Below, piece after piece: positions 17,702-26,936 of a stretch of 64,000 bases of DNA. The translations under genes were made by a program, and so were the position numbers. A model generated the notes under the pieces. It had not been told where the DNA came from and did no database searches. It saw nothing but the letters and a program-made list of their open reading frames with translations. The stretch comes from Sphingomonas bisphenolicum (GTDB lineage Bacteria > Pseudomonadota > Alphaproteobacteria > Sphingomonadales > Sphingomonadaceae), in NCBI RefSeq assembly GCF_024349785.1, contig NZ_AP018817.1:372001-436000 (forward strand), written 5' to 3'. Within the stretch, counting starts at the first letter, position 1. Each line of letters opens with the position of its first letter.

Positions 17702-19792
17702 ATGTCCAGCATGCGCGCCACCACCCATGTCGAAAGTTATCTGATCCGCATGCCCATCATTGCCCTGTTGCTCATGACCGCCGGCGCCGGCGCCCAGACC
17801 GAGATGGTCCAGCCCGTACCGCCCGAATATCCCACGGCGCGCGGTCCGGTCGTCCAGCCGCTGCCTGCGCAGAATAACGGCCCCAGCCCCTGGCAACAGG
17901 CGCAAAGCCGGATCGGCGTGGCGCAGGACGGCAGCATCGCCGGCACGATCAGCCAGTGGCGCGCCTTGCAGCAGAGCGACGCCCTCGGCTTTTCCACCTA
18001 TGCCAGCTTCATCGTCGCCAATCCCGGCTGGCCGGGCGAGGACCGGATGCGGCGGCTGGCGGAGACGGGAATCAATCCCGACAGTTTCGATCCCAGTCAG
18101 GTAGCGGGATTCTTCGCGCGCTTCCCGGCGCGAACCGCGACCGGCCATGCCCGCAACGCCGTGGCGCTGATGCAGCTCGGCCGGATGGACGAGGCGCGAA
18201 TCGCCGCCTGCAACGCCTGGATCGGCGGATCGCTCAGCCCCACCGACGAGGCGCGGCTGCTGTCGCTGTTCGGCTCCAGCCTGACGCCGGCCGATCATGA
18301 CCAGCGTGCCGACGCGCTGCTCTGGGCCAATGACAGCAACGGCGCGGCGCGGATGATCGCCTATGTCAGCCCCGCCCGGCGGCCGGTATTCCAGGCGCGT
18401 ATCGCCTTCCGGCGCAAGGCGCCCGATGCGGCGATGCTGATGCAGGCGGCCGAGGCCACGGGCGCGAGCGATGCGGGTTTCGTCGCCGACAAGGCGATCT
18501 GGCTGCGCGACAGCGGCAACTGGGTCGCGGCGCGGCAATATCTGGCGAACCGCAGCGCCGTCGCCTACCGCCCCAGCAACGCCGAGAAATTCTACGAAAT
18601 CCTGCTGGATCAGGCGCGCGCCGCATCCAATGACAGCCAGTGGAGCTTCGCCTACGGCATCGCGAGCAAGATCGACGACGCAGTCGCGCCGGGCACCGAC
18701 ATCAGCACCCAGCCGATCGGCGTGCGCGACGACTATACCAGCCTGGCCTGGCTGGCGGGCAGCACGGCCTTTTACAATTTGAACCGCCCGACCGACGCGG
18801 TGACGATGTTCCGCCGCTATGCCGATGCGGCCAAGTCGCCCCAGACCAAGTCGAAAGGCTATTATTGGGCCGGCCGCGCCGCGCTCCAGTCCGGCGATGC
18901 GGCTACCGCCAACAGCTATTTTGCCCAGGCGGGCGTCTATCCCGATCAGTTTTACGGGCAACTGGCGCTGGAGCGGCTGGGCCGCCCGATCCCCGCCCCC
19001 GCCACGGTTGAGCGGCCGGTGCCGATTTCCCAGGCCGAACGCGCCGCGTTCGACAATCGGACGGTGGTGCGCGCGGTGCAGGCGCTGGGCCAGATGGGCT
19101 ATTGGGAAGACCAGAGCAAATTCGCCCGCGCCATCGCCAACAATGCCGACAGCGATACCGACCATTATCTGGCGGCCGAACTGGCGCAGAAGATCGGCCG
19201 CCCGGACATGGGCGTGATGGTCGGCCGCCGCGCCGTGTCGAGCGGGCTGACCGGTTATGGCCAGAGCGCCTTCCCGCGCGTTCCGGTGCCGTCCGAAGCG
19301 CAATATAACTGGACCATGGTCCATGCTATCGCCCGGCAGGAAAGCCAGTTCGACAAGCAGATCGTCAGCCATGCCGGCGCGCGCGGCCTGATGCAGCTGA
19401 TGCCCGGCACCGCGCGCGAGCAGGCGGGCAAGCTCGGCATGAGCTACAATCCTGGATCGCTCAACGAGCCGAGCTACAATATCATGCTCGGATCGTCCTA
19501 TTTCCAGCGGATGCTGGACTATTATGGCGGCAGCTACCCGCTGGCGGTGGCGGCCTATAATGCCGGGCCGGGCAATGTGAACAAATGGGTTCGCGCCAAT
19601 GGCGACCCACGGATGCCGGGCGCGGACATGCTGCGCTGGATCGAGCAGATCCCGATTTTCGAGACGCGCAACTATGTGCAGCGCGTGCTGGAAAATGCCG
19701 TGGTCTATGAGGCGATGAACCCGGAGCGGGCGAAGTTCCGGGGGACCAATGCGGTGCTGAGCCGCTATCTGGGCAAGCAGACGCCGGGTTAG
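17702..19792 (+). CDS. Soluble lytic murein transglycosylase (Slt family)
   Basis: Periplasmic enzyme that cleaves peptidoglycan between MurNAc and GlcNAc to form anhydro-muropeptides. The product of up to 696 residues has an N-terminal signal segment (RMPIIALLLMTAGAGAQ), a Pro-rich linker, a long helical superhelix region (about 60-520) and a C-terminal SLT domain. That domain carries the catalytic Glu in AIARQESQFDKQIVS, GARGLMQLMPGTA and AVAAYNAGPGNVNKW. The first ATG is at 17702, with AAGGA about 14 bases upstream; a second ATG at 17750 starts directly at the hydrophobic core. The first is kept because it supplies the positive residues of a signal peptide. Confidence 0.93.
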   Translation: MSSMRATTHVESYLIRMPIIALLLMTAGAGAQTEMVQPVPPEYPTARGPVVQPLPAQNNGPSPWQQAQSRIGVAQDGSIAGTISQWRALQQSDALGFSTYASFIVANPGWPGEDRMRRLAETGINPDSFDPSQVAGFFARFPARTATGHARNAVALMQLGRMDEARIAACNAWIGGSLSPTDEARLLSLFGSSLTPADHDQRADALLWANDSNGAARMIAYVSPARRPVFQARIAFRRKAPDAAMLMQAAEATGASDAGFVADKAIWLRDSGNWVAARQYLANRSAVAYRPSNAEKFYEILLDQARAASNDSQWSFAYGIASKIDDAVAPGTDISTQPIGVRDDYTSLAWLAGSTAFYNLNRPTDAVTMFRRYADAAKSPQTKSKGYYWAGRAALQSGDAATANSYFAQAGVYPDQFYGQLALERLGRPIPAPATVERPVPISQAERAAFDNRTVVRAVQALGQMGYWEDQSKFARAIANNADSDTDHYLAAELAQKIGRPDMGVMVGRRAVSSGLTGYGQSAFPRVPVPSEAQYNWTMVHAIARQESQFDKQIVSHAGARGLMQLMPGTAREQAGKLGMSYNPGSLNEPSYNIMLGSSYFQRMLDYYGGSYPLAVAAYNAGPGNVNKWVRANGDPRMPGADMLRWIEQIPIFETRNYVQRVLENAVVYEAMNPERAKFRGTNAVLSRYLGKQTPG

Positions 19793-19810
19793 GGGTAGTC
19801 TTACAGGCTG

Positions 19811-19872
19811 CGTCATCCCGCTTCTTCGACGTCGAGAAGAAAGCGGGATCCTGGGTCAGGCGCGGGATGACG
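19811..19872. repeat. Intergenic inverted repeat (GTCATCCCGC type)
   Basis: Perfect 11-base arms CGTCATCCCGC (19811-19821) and GCGGGATGACG (19862-19872) enclose a core that itself has complementary parts (CCCGCTTCTTCGAC and GTCGAGAAGAAAGCGGG, nearly perfect). It lies between slt and greB. A related shorter element is at 62981-63009. It resembles the REP-like repeats scattered through sphingomonad genomes. Confidence 0.7.
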
Positions 19873-19901
19873 AAGATGGGAATGGGCAGTAGGGTGACGC
19901 C

Positions 19902-20387
19902 ATGACCACCCCCTATCCCAACTATATTTCCCCCGAAGGCTTCGCGAAGCTGCGCGCCGAATATGACCATTTGCTGGGCACCGAACGGCCGCGCATCGTC
20001 GAGGTGGTGAGTTGGGCCGCGGGCAATGGCGACCGCAGCGAGAATGGCGATTATCTCTACGGCCGCAAACGGATGCGCGAGATCGATTTTCAGCTCAAGC
20101 GCCTGTCGAAGAAGATGAAGGACGCCAAGGTCGTCGATGCCCGCCAGCAGCCCGACAAGGGCCGGGTCTATTTCGGCGCGACCGTCACCATCGCGGACGA
20201 GGACGACAATCACCGCACCGTCACCATCGTCGGCAATGACGAGACGGATGTGGACGCGGGGCGGATCGGCTGGGGATCGCCCATGTCGCGCGCGCTGCGC
20301 GGGGCGGCGGTGGGCGACCTGCGCCGCGTGCTGCTGCCGGCGGGGGAGAAGGAATATGAGGTGATGGCGATCGCCTATCCGGCATGA
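19902..20387 (+). CDS. greB: Transcription elongation factor GreB
   Basis: Binds the secondary channel of RNA polymerase and stimulates cleavage of backtracked transcripts. The 161-residue product has the N-terminal coiled coil with acidic tip (NGDRSENGDYLYGRKRMREID), then the C-terminal FKBP-like domain (VYFGATVTIADED, GRIGWGSPMSRALRGAAVGD). The YGRKRMREID segment and length favour GreB over GreA. It is preceded by a repeat element rather than sharing an operon with slt. Confidence 0.93.
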   Translation: MTTPYPNYISPEGFAKLRAEYDHLLGTERPRIVEVVSWAAGNGDRSENGDYLYGRKRMREIDFQLKRLSKKMKDAKVVDARQQPDKGRVYFGATVTIADEDDNHRTVTIVGNDETDVDAGRIGWGSPMSRALRGAAVGDLRRVLLPAGEKEYEVMAIAYPA

Positions 20388-20523
20388 CCGAGACAGCAAG
20401 TTGGACAGTTGTGGCGGTTTTGCGCTTTTCGTGAGCTGAGGAACGCAATACACTTATTCGTGATTATAATTCACGGATCGTGGCAACATTGCACGGATGT
20501 AACAGACCGGAACCAGCCCCGTC

Positions 20524-20609
20524 CGTTCGGGCTGAGCCTGTCAAAGCCCCATTCTTCCCTCCTCGCGACATGAAAGAAGAAAACCCTTCAACAGGCTGAG
20601 GGTGAACGG
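20524..20609. repeat. Dispersed inverted repeat (GTTCGGGCTGAG type) reaching into the LysR gene
   Basis: Half-elements CGTTCGGGCTGAGCCTGTC (20524-20542) and CTTCAACAGGCTGAGGGTGA (20587-20606) are inverted relatives of the common sphingomonad repeat seen again at 25047-25142. The right half overlaps the 3' end of the LysR gene and supplies its last codons and stop. Confidence 0.7.
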
Positions 20610-21505
20610 GCTGTATTCTGGATTGCCGTGCGCCTGTCCCCCCCGGCAGCGGCAATGAGCCATGTGCGGAAATCCGCCATCGCCGGACTGTCGGCGCGCG
20701 ACATCAGGCGGGTAAGCCAGTAGCCGCCCAGATCGACCGTCGTGGCGAAGGGCTGGACCAGGCGGCCCGCGTGCAGATCGGCGTGAAACAGGGCGGGCGG
20801 GGCCAAGGCGACGCCCAAGCCACGCAGCGCCGCCTGCACCATCAGGATCGAACTGTCGAACAGCGGCCCGCGCAGCGGCGGGCAGAGGAAGCCGGCCGCC
20901 GCGAACCAGCGCGGCCATTCGTCGGCGCGGTAGGAGCGCAGCAGGGTTTCGCGCGCGAGCGCGGCCGGATCGGGCAGACGCGCCGCGACCTCGGGCGTGC
21001 AGAGCGGGGCGAGCGGCGCGCGCAGGATCGGGTCGGCATGGGTGCCATGCCAGGCGCCGTCGCCGAAGCGGATGGCGAGGTCCAGCCCCTCCCCCGCCAG
21101 ATCGACGCGGTTGTTGTTGGTCATGATGCGCAGATCGACATGGGGGCAGGCCCGTTCGAAATCCGCCAGCCGATCCAGCAGCCAGCCGGCCGCGAAGGTG
21201 CCGACGACGCCCAGATTGAGGATTTCGCGCGGGCGGCCGCCCTCGATCCGGTCCAGCGTCGCACCGATCCGGTCGAGCGCGTCGCCCATGACCGGCAGCA
21301 GCGCGCGGCCTTCGTCGGTCAGCATCAGGCCGCGGGGCAGGCGGCGGAATAGCGGCGCGCCCAGTCGCGCCTCCAGCCCTGCCACCTGCTGGCTGACCGC
21401 ACCCTGGCTGACGCACAGTTCGATGGCGGCTTTGGTAAAATTGAGATGACGCGCCGACGCCTCGAAGGCGCGCAGGGCGTTCAGGGGCAATTGGGCGCGG
21501 TCCAT
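20588..21505 (-). CDS. LysR-family regulator, divergent from a beta-lactamase gene
   Basis: The product is a 305-residue LysR-type regulator. An N-terminal winged helix-turn-helix (LNALRAFEASARHLNFTKAA, CVSQGAVSQQVAGLE) is followed by an effector-binding domain (about 90-300). The sequence resembles the GcvA/AmpR subgroup. ATG at 21503-21505 gives MDRAQLPLNALRAF, typical for that group; the longer frame to 21592 would run over the operator. It is divergent from the B3 beta-lactamase gene with a perfect dyad between them, so it probably controls that gene and itself. Its last codons and stop (RSPSAC) are made by a dispersed repeat, so the native C-terminus may have been altered. Confidence 0.9.
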   Translation of the reverse strand: MDRAQLPLNALRAFEASARHLNFTKAAIELCVSQGAVSQQVAGLEARLGAPLFRRLPRGLMLTDEGRALLPVMGDALDRIGATLDRIEGGRPREILNLGVVGTFAAGWLLDRLADFERACPHVDLRIMTNNNRVDLAGEGLDLAIRFGDGAWHGTHADPILRAPLAPLCTPEVAARLPDPAALARETLLRSYRADEWPRWFAAAGFLCPPLRGPLFDSSILMVQAALRGLGVALAPPALFHADLHAGRLVQPFATTVDLGGYWLTRLMSRADSPAMADFRTWLIAAAGGDRRTAIQNTARSPSAC

Positions 21506-21511
21506 GGGGCA

Positions 21512-21538
21512 AGAGCCATAAGCCTGGCTTATGGCTCT
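21512..21538. promoter_or_regulatory. Dyad operator between lysR-type gene and beta-lactamase gene
   Basis: AGAGCCATAAG and its exact complement CTTATGGCTCT are separated by 5 bases. The core ATAAG-N5-CTTAT fits the T-N11-A dyad of LysR-family binding sites. It lies 7 bases from the regulator start and about 75 bases before the beta-lactamase start, a good position for divergent control and autoregulation. Confidence 0.75.
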
Positions 21539-21612
21539 GTCGAGAAATGCTGCTTTGCGGGCGGCCGCCCGACAGGGCAGCTTCGCCTTCACGAAGCAAT
21601 GGAGGCAGGATC

Positions 21613-22494
21613 ATGCGGAAAACGGCGGCATTGGCTATTAGCCTGGCTGGGATCGCGACCATGGGTGCGGGCAAGCCCGGCGGCGGCGCATCGCCGCCGG
21701 TCTCGCCCGATCATGCCAAGTGGATGGAACCGCAATCGCCCGCCCGGCTCTACGGATCGACCTATCTGGTCGGGTTCGGCGATTTGAACGTCGCGATGAT
21801 CCGCACCAGCGCGGGGCTGATCCTGATCGATGGCGGCGTTCCGGAAGGGGTGCCGGAGATTGCGGCGAATCTCCGCCAGCTCGGCCTGTCGATCAAACAG
21901 GTGAAGCTGATCCTCTCCACCGAGCCGCATTATGACCATGCCGGCGGCATCGCCGGGCTGGCGCGGGACAGCGGCGCGACCGTGATCGCCAGCGCGGCCG
22001 GCGCGGCGGTGCTGCGGACGGGCGGCGGCGACCCCGACGATCCGCAGGCGGCCTGGCTGGATCGCTTTCCCGGCGTCGCGAAGGTGCGGCGCGCGCACGA
22101 TGGGGAAGTGATCCGGCTGGGCGAGACCGCCGTCACCGCCCATGCCACGCCGGGCCATACGCTGGGCAGCATGAGCTGGAGCTGGAAAAGTTGCGAGGGG
22201 AAGGATTGCCGGACGATCGTCTTCGGTTCCAGCCTCAATCCGATCGCGCCCGATGGCTGGCGCTTCGCCGATCCGGCGCACCGGCCTTTCGTCGACGCGT
22301 TTCGCACCAGCTTCGCGCGGGTGAAGGCGATGCGCTGCGACCTGCTGATCCCGTCCCACCCGGCCGACGATCAGGCCGACAGGCTGGCGCGGCTGCACAA
22401 GACTCGCACGCCCAACCCGTTCCTCGACCCCCGCGCCTGCCGCGCCTATGCGCAGCGGGCGGAGTCCGCGCTGGGCAAGAAGCTGGCGGAGTGA
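21613..22494 (+). CDS. Subclass B3 metallo-beta-lactamase, Glu116 (B3-E) variant
   Basis: Exported zinc hydrolase of 293 residues, predicted to open beta-lactam rings in the periplasm. A signal peptide (RKTAALAISLAGIATMGAG) is followed by the MBL fold. The first zinc motif reads TEPHYDHAGG: Glu104, His106, Asp108 and His109 correspond to standard positions 116, 118, 120 and 121, so the usual His116 is Glu. His182 (TPGHTLGS) and His249 (IPSHPADD) match 196 and 263. This replacement defines the B3-E variants, first characterised as SIE-1 of Sphingobium indicum. ATG 21613 has GGAGGCAGG just upstream. The divergent LysR gene and operator suggest regulated expression. A hairpin follows the stop. 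Confidence 0.88.
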   Translation: MRKTAALAISLAGIATMGAGKPGGGASPPVSPDHAKWMEPQSPARLYGSTYLVGFGDLNVAMIRTSAGLILIDGGVPEGVPEIAANLRQLGLSIKQVKLILSTEPHYDHAGGIAGLARDSGATVIASAAGAAVLRTGGGDPDDPQAAWLDRFPGVAKVRRAHDGEVIRLGETAVTAHATPGHTLGSMSWSWKSCEGKDCRTIVFGSSLNPIAPDGWRFADPAHRPFVDAFRTSFARVKAMRCDLLIPSHPADDQADRLARLHKTRTPNPFLDPRACRAYAQRAESALGKKLAE

Positions 22495-22497
22495 CGT

Positions 22498-22541
22498 CCG
22501 TTCGGTTCGCGCAGGCTTTTCGACAGGCTCGAACCGAACGG
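22498..22541. repeat. Inverted repeat immediately after the beta-lactamase gene
   Basis: CCGTTCGGTTCG (22498-22509) and CGAACCGAACGG (22530-22541) are perfect 12-base complements around 20 bases containing CAGGCTTTTCGACAGG. It belongs to the same dispersed family as 20524-20609 and 25047-25142. Placed four bases after the stop, it may act as a 3' stabiliser or terminator. Confidence 0.65.
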
Positions 22542-22553
22542 AGATGGGAAACT

Positions 22554-22739
22554 CTATTCGTGCGGACGTAGCGCCTGGTTCAGGCTGTCGAGCACGGCAT
22601 CGATCGGTTCGGTCACGGTCACGCTGCGCCCTTCGCCGAAGCGGATGCGGGTGCCGTCGCTGACCGAGGAAACGAAGGTGACCTGCGCGGGGTTGATCGC
22701 GGTCTGGGTGCGATCGGTGCCGACGAACATCACGAGCAT
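22554..22739 (-). CDS. Small hypothetical protein
   Basis: The 61-residue soluble protein starts MLVMFVGTDRTQTAIN and has alternating beta-type segments (VTFVSSVSDGTRIRFGEG, RSVTVTEPIDAVLDSLNQAL). I do not recognise a family with certainty; similar tiny beta-rich proteins occur in sphingomonads. What supports it as a gene is the strong ribosome site AAGGAGAGG about 6 bases before the ATG and the balanced amino-acid composition, unlike random frames here. It is monocistronic between two minus-strand neighbours. Confidence 0.65.
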   Translation of the reverse strand: MLVMFVGTDRTQTAINPAQVTFVSSVSDGTRIRFGEGRSVTVTEPIDAVLDSLNQALRPHE

Positions 22740-22861
22740 GGCGTCCTCTCCTTTTTTGTGGCCGCATTTTCCGAGCCGCCGACTTTATTGTCGACTTGAA
22801 AATGCGGCTGTCTTTGGAAGAACAGCCTAACCTTTTCGCGCGCCGACGCCAGAGGGATCGT

Positions 22862-24175
22862 TCAGGCGGCGCGGATCGCCGCGATAAAGCCGCTCGCGCG
22901 CTGCTCCAGCCGATGCGCTTCGTCGGCCAGGGCGTCGGCGACATCGCGCATTCCGCGCGCCGCCAGGACGGTGGCCTGGGCATTGTCGCTGATCTGGCGC
23001 GCGCCGGTGCGGATATGGGCGCTGGACGACCCCGCCTCCGCCACGCTGTCCGCCATGGTCCGGCTGAAGAGACTCTGCCGCGCCACCGCCTCGAACACCG
23101 CCGCCGACAGCCGGTCGGCGCGGGCCATGGTGGCGTCCATATGCGCATGGCCGGCCGCCACATCGCCGATGGCGGTGCGGATATGGTCGATCCGCCCGGC
23201 TATGCCGGCCGCGGCGTCGCGGGTCTGCTGGGCAAGCGACTTCACCTCGCGCGCGACGACGGCGAAGCCCTGCCCCGCTTCGCCTGCGCGCGCGGCCTCT
23301 ATGCCCGCGTTGAGCGCCAGCATGGCGGTGGCGCGGGCGATGCTGTCGATGAGGGCAATGACCTCGCCGATGCCGTCGGCCTCGACCCGGAGCGCCGCGC
23401 TGCGTTCGACCCCGGACCGGCTACGCGCCGCCGCCTCCGATATCGCCGCGCCCGCCGCCTGCGCCTCGGCCTCCATCGCCCGGAACAGCTGCCCCAGTTC
23501 GGCGCCGCCCGACGCCACATCGGCCAGCCGCTCCGCCGTCTGCGCGGCGGCGACGGCCATCGCCGCCGAATCGGCCCCATCGCCCGCGGCCCGCTCCGCC
23601 GCCTGCCCCGCCAGCGCCGACAGCCGCTCGGCCATTGCCGCCATGTCGGCGATCATCGTCGCGATATCCTGGCGGAAGGCCGCGCTTTCCTGGGTGATCT
23701 GCTCGACCCGTGCGGTCCGCGCCAGCGCCACCCGCGCGTCGCGTTCGGCCGCCAGCCGCAGCAGCAGCCCGCCGTCGAGCACGCCGCCATAGAGGCCGGC
23801 GTCGGTGACGATCAGCCCGTCGCAGCCCGCACCCTGCGCCGCGAACAAATCGACCAGCGCCTCCACGCTGGCGGCGCGATCGACCGTGGCGCAGGGGCGG
23901 ACATGATCGTCCAGCCGCCCGCCGAAACTGGGATTGCGCAGCAGCGCATGGCCGAAGGGATTGAACAGGATGCGGCGCATGTCGCGCTCATAGATGGCGC
24001 CGACGGGGCGATCGCGCGCATCCAGCACCGGCAGCAGGCGCAGGGCCGAATCGCGCTGGAACCAGTCCACCGCTTCGCTGAGCGGCTGGCCCAGGCGCAC
24101 GACCGGCGTCCGCTCCGCCAGGGGCAGACCGGGGACGACGGACGGATCGGGCATGGCGATGGGCGCGGCTAACAT
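22862..24175 (-). CDS. Soluble methyl-accepting chemotaxis protein with CBS-like N-terminus
   Basis: The 437-residue protein has no membrane segment. Residues about 20-145 look like a CBS-domain pair ([40 protein letters not shown]) with an intervening [17 protein letters not shown] segment of the type found in GGDEF/EAL sensor proteins. The rest is a chemoreceptor signalling domain with the hairpin tip [20 protein letters not shown] and [18 protein letters not shown]. It probably signals to a CheA-type kinase or similar array from the cytoplasm, sensing a nucleotide or ligand at the CBS part. No che genes are nearby. Confidence 0.83.
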   Translation of the reverse strand: MLAAPIAMPDPSVVPGLPLAERTPVVRLGQPLSEAVDWFQRDSALRLLPVLDARDRPVGAIYERDMRRILFNPFGHALLRNPSFGGRLDDHVRPCATVDRAASVEALVDLFAAQGAGCDGLIVTDAGLYGGVLDGGLLLRLAAERDARVALARTARVEQITQESAAFRQDIATMIADMAAMAERLSALAGQAAERAAGDGADSAAMAVAAAQTAERLADVASGGAELGQLFRAMEAEAQAAGAAISEAAARSRSGVERSAALRVEADGIGEVIALIDSIARATAMLALNAGIEAARAGEAGQGFAVVAREVKSLAQQTRDAAAGIAGRIDHIRTAIGDVAAGHAHMDATMARADRLSAAVFEAVARQSLFSRTMADSVAEAGSSSAHIRTGARQISDNAQATVLAARGMRDVADALADEAHRLEQRASGFIAAIRAA

Positions 24176-24249
24176 GGACAGCGGCTTAGACGGTCAATGG
24201 TAAATGCGCGGTTAGAATTTCATGACACTTTTGTTACAAGTAGCTGATT

Positions 24250-25032
24250 TCATTTGGATTTATAGCCAAATGCGTCCTGCGCCAGTTTGACCACGGCAGG
24301 GTCCGCATCGGGGAAATCCATCGGCACCAGCTTTTCCAGCCGGTCGGCGACATAGGTCAGGGCCGCGATCCGCCCCGCCTTGCGGTGATTATTGTCGATC
24401 ACCTGCCAGGGCGCGTGCTTGCTGTCGGTTTTCTTGAACATGGCGTGCATCGCGTCGAGATAGTCGGCGCGGCGGGCGCGGTTGCGATAGTCGTCCGCGC
24501 CGGTCTTCCATCGCTTCCACGGCGTATCGAGCCGCTGGGCGAGCTGTTCGTCCTGGGTTTCCTGGGTGATGTGGACGAAGAGTTTGACGAAGTTGGTGCC
24601 GGCCTGCGCCAACTGCTTTTCGAAGGCGTTGATCTCGTCATAGCCGCGCTTCCAGTCGGCCTTGCTGCAGAAACCCTCGACCCGCTCGACCAGTACGCGG
24701 CCGTACCAGCTACGGTCGAAAATGCCGATATTGTGGCTGGCGGGCAGGCGCGTCCAGAAGCGCCAGAGGAAATGATGGTCGCGCTCCTCCGCGTTCGGGG
24801 CGGAAATGGGGTGGACCTGATAATAGCGCGGGTCCCAGTCGGCGCTCATCCGCTTGATGATGCCGCCCTTGCCTGCGGCGTCCCAGCCCTCCAGCAGGAT
24901 GACGCTGCGTTTGCCATGGAGGATATGGGCGACCTGAATCTTGGCGAGCCGCCGCTGCAGGGCGAGCAGGTCGGCGTCATAGTCGCCCTTGTACTTCGCG
25001 CCCTTTTCATAGTCGGCAAGGTCGATGGTCAT
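24250..25032 (-). CDS. Polyphosphate kinase 2
   Basis: PPK2 transfers phosphate between polyphosphate and nucleotides, usually regenerating ATP or GTP from polyphosphate. The 260-residue single-domain protein has Walker A GWDAAGKGGIIKRM, Walker B FDRSWYGRVLVERVEGF and the lid-loop arginines (RRADYLDAMHAMF). Length and the single domain fit class I PPK2, acting on nucleoside diphosphates. Start ATG at 25030-25032. A dispersed repeat immediately precedes it, and aspS lies beyond on the same strand. Confidence 0.93.
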   Translation of the reverse strand: MTIDLADYEKGAKYKGDYDADLLALQRRLAKIQVAHILHGKRSVILLEGWDAAGKGGIIKRMSADWDPRYYQVHPISAPNAEERDHHFLWRFWTRLPASHNIGIFDRSWYGRVLVERVEGFCSKADWKRGYDEINAFEKQLAQAGTNFVKLFVHITQETQDEQLAQRLDTPWKRWKTGADDYRNRARRADYLDAMHAMFKKTDSKHAPWQVIDNNHRKAGRIAALTYVADRLEKLVPMDFPDADPAVVKLAQDAFGYKSK

Positions 25033-25046
25033 GGCTACCCTCTCTA

Positions 25047-25142
25047 CCGTTCGGGCTGAGCGAAGTCGAAGCCCTCCACTGAACGCAGTGAAGTGCCTTC
25101 GCTACGCTCAGGAGAGTCCTTCGACAAGCTCAGGACGAACGG
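25047..25142. repeat. Dispersed inverted repeat between ppk2 and aspS
   Basis: CCGTTCGGGCTGAGCGAAGT (from 25047) and its inverted relative ACAAGCTCAGGACGAACGG (ending 25142) bracket a core with further inner complementarity (CACTGAACGCAGTGAAGTG). This is the clearest copy in the window of the GTTCGGGCTGAGC...GCTCAGGACGAAC repeat. Confidence 0.75.
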
Positions 25143-25151
25143 ACTGAAGGA

Positions 25152-26936
25152 TCAACCCTTCGCCTGCGGCTCCACGACGCGGACATGGAGTTCGCGCAGT
25201 TGCTTGAATTCGGCCGCGCTGGGCGCGCCCATCAGCAGGTCTTCGGCGCGCTGGTTCATCGGGAACAGCGTGATTTCGCGCAGATTCTGCGCGCCGCACA
25301 GCAGCATCACGATGCGGTCGACGCCCGCCGCCATGCCGCCATGGGGCGGCGCGCCGTACTGGAAGGCGCGGTAGAGGCCGCCGAAGCGGTCTTCGACATC
25401 CTGCTGGCTGAGGCCCACCAGTTCGAACGCCTTGACCATCAGCTCGGGCGACTGGTTGCGGATCGATCCCGACGCGATCTCATAGCCGTTGCAGACCATG
25501 TCATATTGATAGGCGTTGATCGTCAGCGGATCCTGGTTGTTCAGCGCGTCGAGGCCCCCCTGCGGCATCGAGAAGGGGTTGTGCGCGAAATCGACCGACT
25601 TGGTGTCTTCGTCATATTCGTAGAAGGGGAAGTCCACGATCCAGCACAGGTCGAAGCGGTCCTTGTCGATCAGGTTCAGCGTTTCGCCGACGCGGGTGCG
25701 GGCGAGGCCGGCCAGCTTGGCGGCCTGGCCTTCCTTGCCCGCAGCGAAGAACACGCCGTCATTGGGGCCAAGGCCGAGCGCGGCGATCAGCTTGGCGGTT
25801 GCTTCCTCGCCATGATTCTTGGCGATCGGGCCGCCGGGGACGCCATCCTTGATGTTGATATAGCCCAGGCCCGAATAGCCCTCGGCCCGCGCCCAATTGT
25901 TCATTTCGTCGAAGAATTTGCGGCTGCCTGCGCCTGCGCCGGGCGCCGGGATCGCGCGGATCACGCTGCCGCTGTCGACCAGCGACGCGAAGATGCCAAA
26001 GCCCGATCCGACGAAATGCTCGGTCACGTCGGTGATGAGGATGGGGTTGCGCAGGTCGGGCTTGTCGCTGCCATATTTCAGCAGCGCTTCGGCGTGCGGG
26101 ATGCGCGGGAAGCTGCCTGCGGGCGTGACCGGCTTGCCATCGGCGAACTGTTCGAACACCTGCGCGATGACCGGCTCCATCGTGTTCCAGACATCTTCCT
26201 GGGTGACAAAGCTCATTTCCAGATCGAGCTGGTAGAATTCGCCGGGCAGGCGGTCGGCACGCGGGTCTTCGTCGCGGAAGCAGGGGGCGATCTGGAAATA
26301 GCGGTCGAAGCCTGCGACCATCAGCAACTGCTTATATTGCTGGGGCGCCTGCGGCAGGGCGTAGAATTTGCCCGCATGGATGCGGCTGGGCACCAGGAAG
26401 TCGCGTGCGCCTTCGGGGCTGGAAGCGGTCAGGATCGGCGTCGAATATTCGGTGAAGCCGATGCCTTCCATGCGGCGGCGCATGTCCGAGATGATCTTCG
26501 TGCGCTTGACGATATTGGCGTGCAGCGTTTCGCGGCGCAGATCGAGGAAGCGGTAGCGCAGGCGGATATCTTCGGGATAGTCCTGCTCGCCCGCGACCGG
26601 CAGCGGCAATTCGGCGGCGGTGGAGAGGATGGTGACGCTGTCGGCCACAATCTCAATCTCACCGGTTTCCATCCGGGGGTTGATGGCTTCGGGCGCGCGC
26701 GCCACGACATGACCGTTGATCGTCACGACGGATTCGAGACGGAGGCTTTCAAGCGCGCGGAGCGGATCGCTGTCCGCCTTCGCCACCACCTGCGTGATGC
26801 CATAATGGTCGCGCAGATCGACGAACAACACGCCGCCATGATCGCGTTTGCGATGCACCCAGCCCGACACGCGGACCTCAGTGCCGACATCGGCTGTGGT
26901 CAGGGCGCCGCAGGTGTGGGTGCGATAGGCGTGCAT
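25152..26936 (-). CDS. aspS: Aspartate-tRNA ligase (likely Asp/Asn type)
   Basis: Charges tRNA-Asp. The 594-residue class II synthetase has an N-terminal OB-fold anticodon domain ([21 protein letters not shown]), motif 2 ([19 protein letters not shown]), the bacterial GAD insertion (about 290-420) and motif 3 ([13 protein letters not shown]). The codon for [10 protein letters not shown] at 26934-26936 is the start; the frame continues upstream for 26 more codons without similarity. Many alphaproteobacterial enzymes are non-discriminating and also charge tRNA-Asn for GatCAB; that is likely here but not proven by sequence alone. Confidence 0.97.
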   Translation of the reverse strand: MHAYRTHTCGALTTADVGTEVRVSGWVHRKRDHGGVLFVDLRDHYGITQVVAKADSDPLRALESLRLESVVTINGHVVARAPEAINPRMETGEIEIVADSVTILSTAAELPLPVAGEQDYPEDIRLRYRFLDLRRETLHANIVKRTKIISDMRRRMEGIGFTEYSTPILTASSPEGARDFLVPSRIHAGKFYALPQAPQQYKQLLMVAGFDRYFQIAPCFRDEDPRADRLPGEFYQLDLEMSFVTQEDVWNTMEPVIAQVFEQFADGKPVTPAGSFPRIPHAEALLKYGSDKPDLRNPILITDVTEHFVGSGFGIFASLVDSGSVIRAIPAPGAGAGSRKFFDEMNNWARAEGYSGLGYINIKDGVPGGPIAKNHGEEATAKLIAALGLGPNDGVFFAAGKEGQAAKLAGLARTRVGETLNLIDKDRFDLCWIVDFPFYEYDEDTKSVDFAHNPFSMPQGGLDALNNQDPLTINAYQYDMVCNGYEIASGSIRNQSPELMVKAFELVGLSQQDVEDRFGGLYRAFQYGAPPHGGMAAGVDRIVMLLCGAQNLREITLFPMNQRAEDLLMGAPSAAEFKQLRELHVRVVEPQAKG

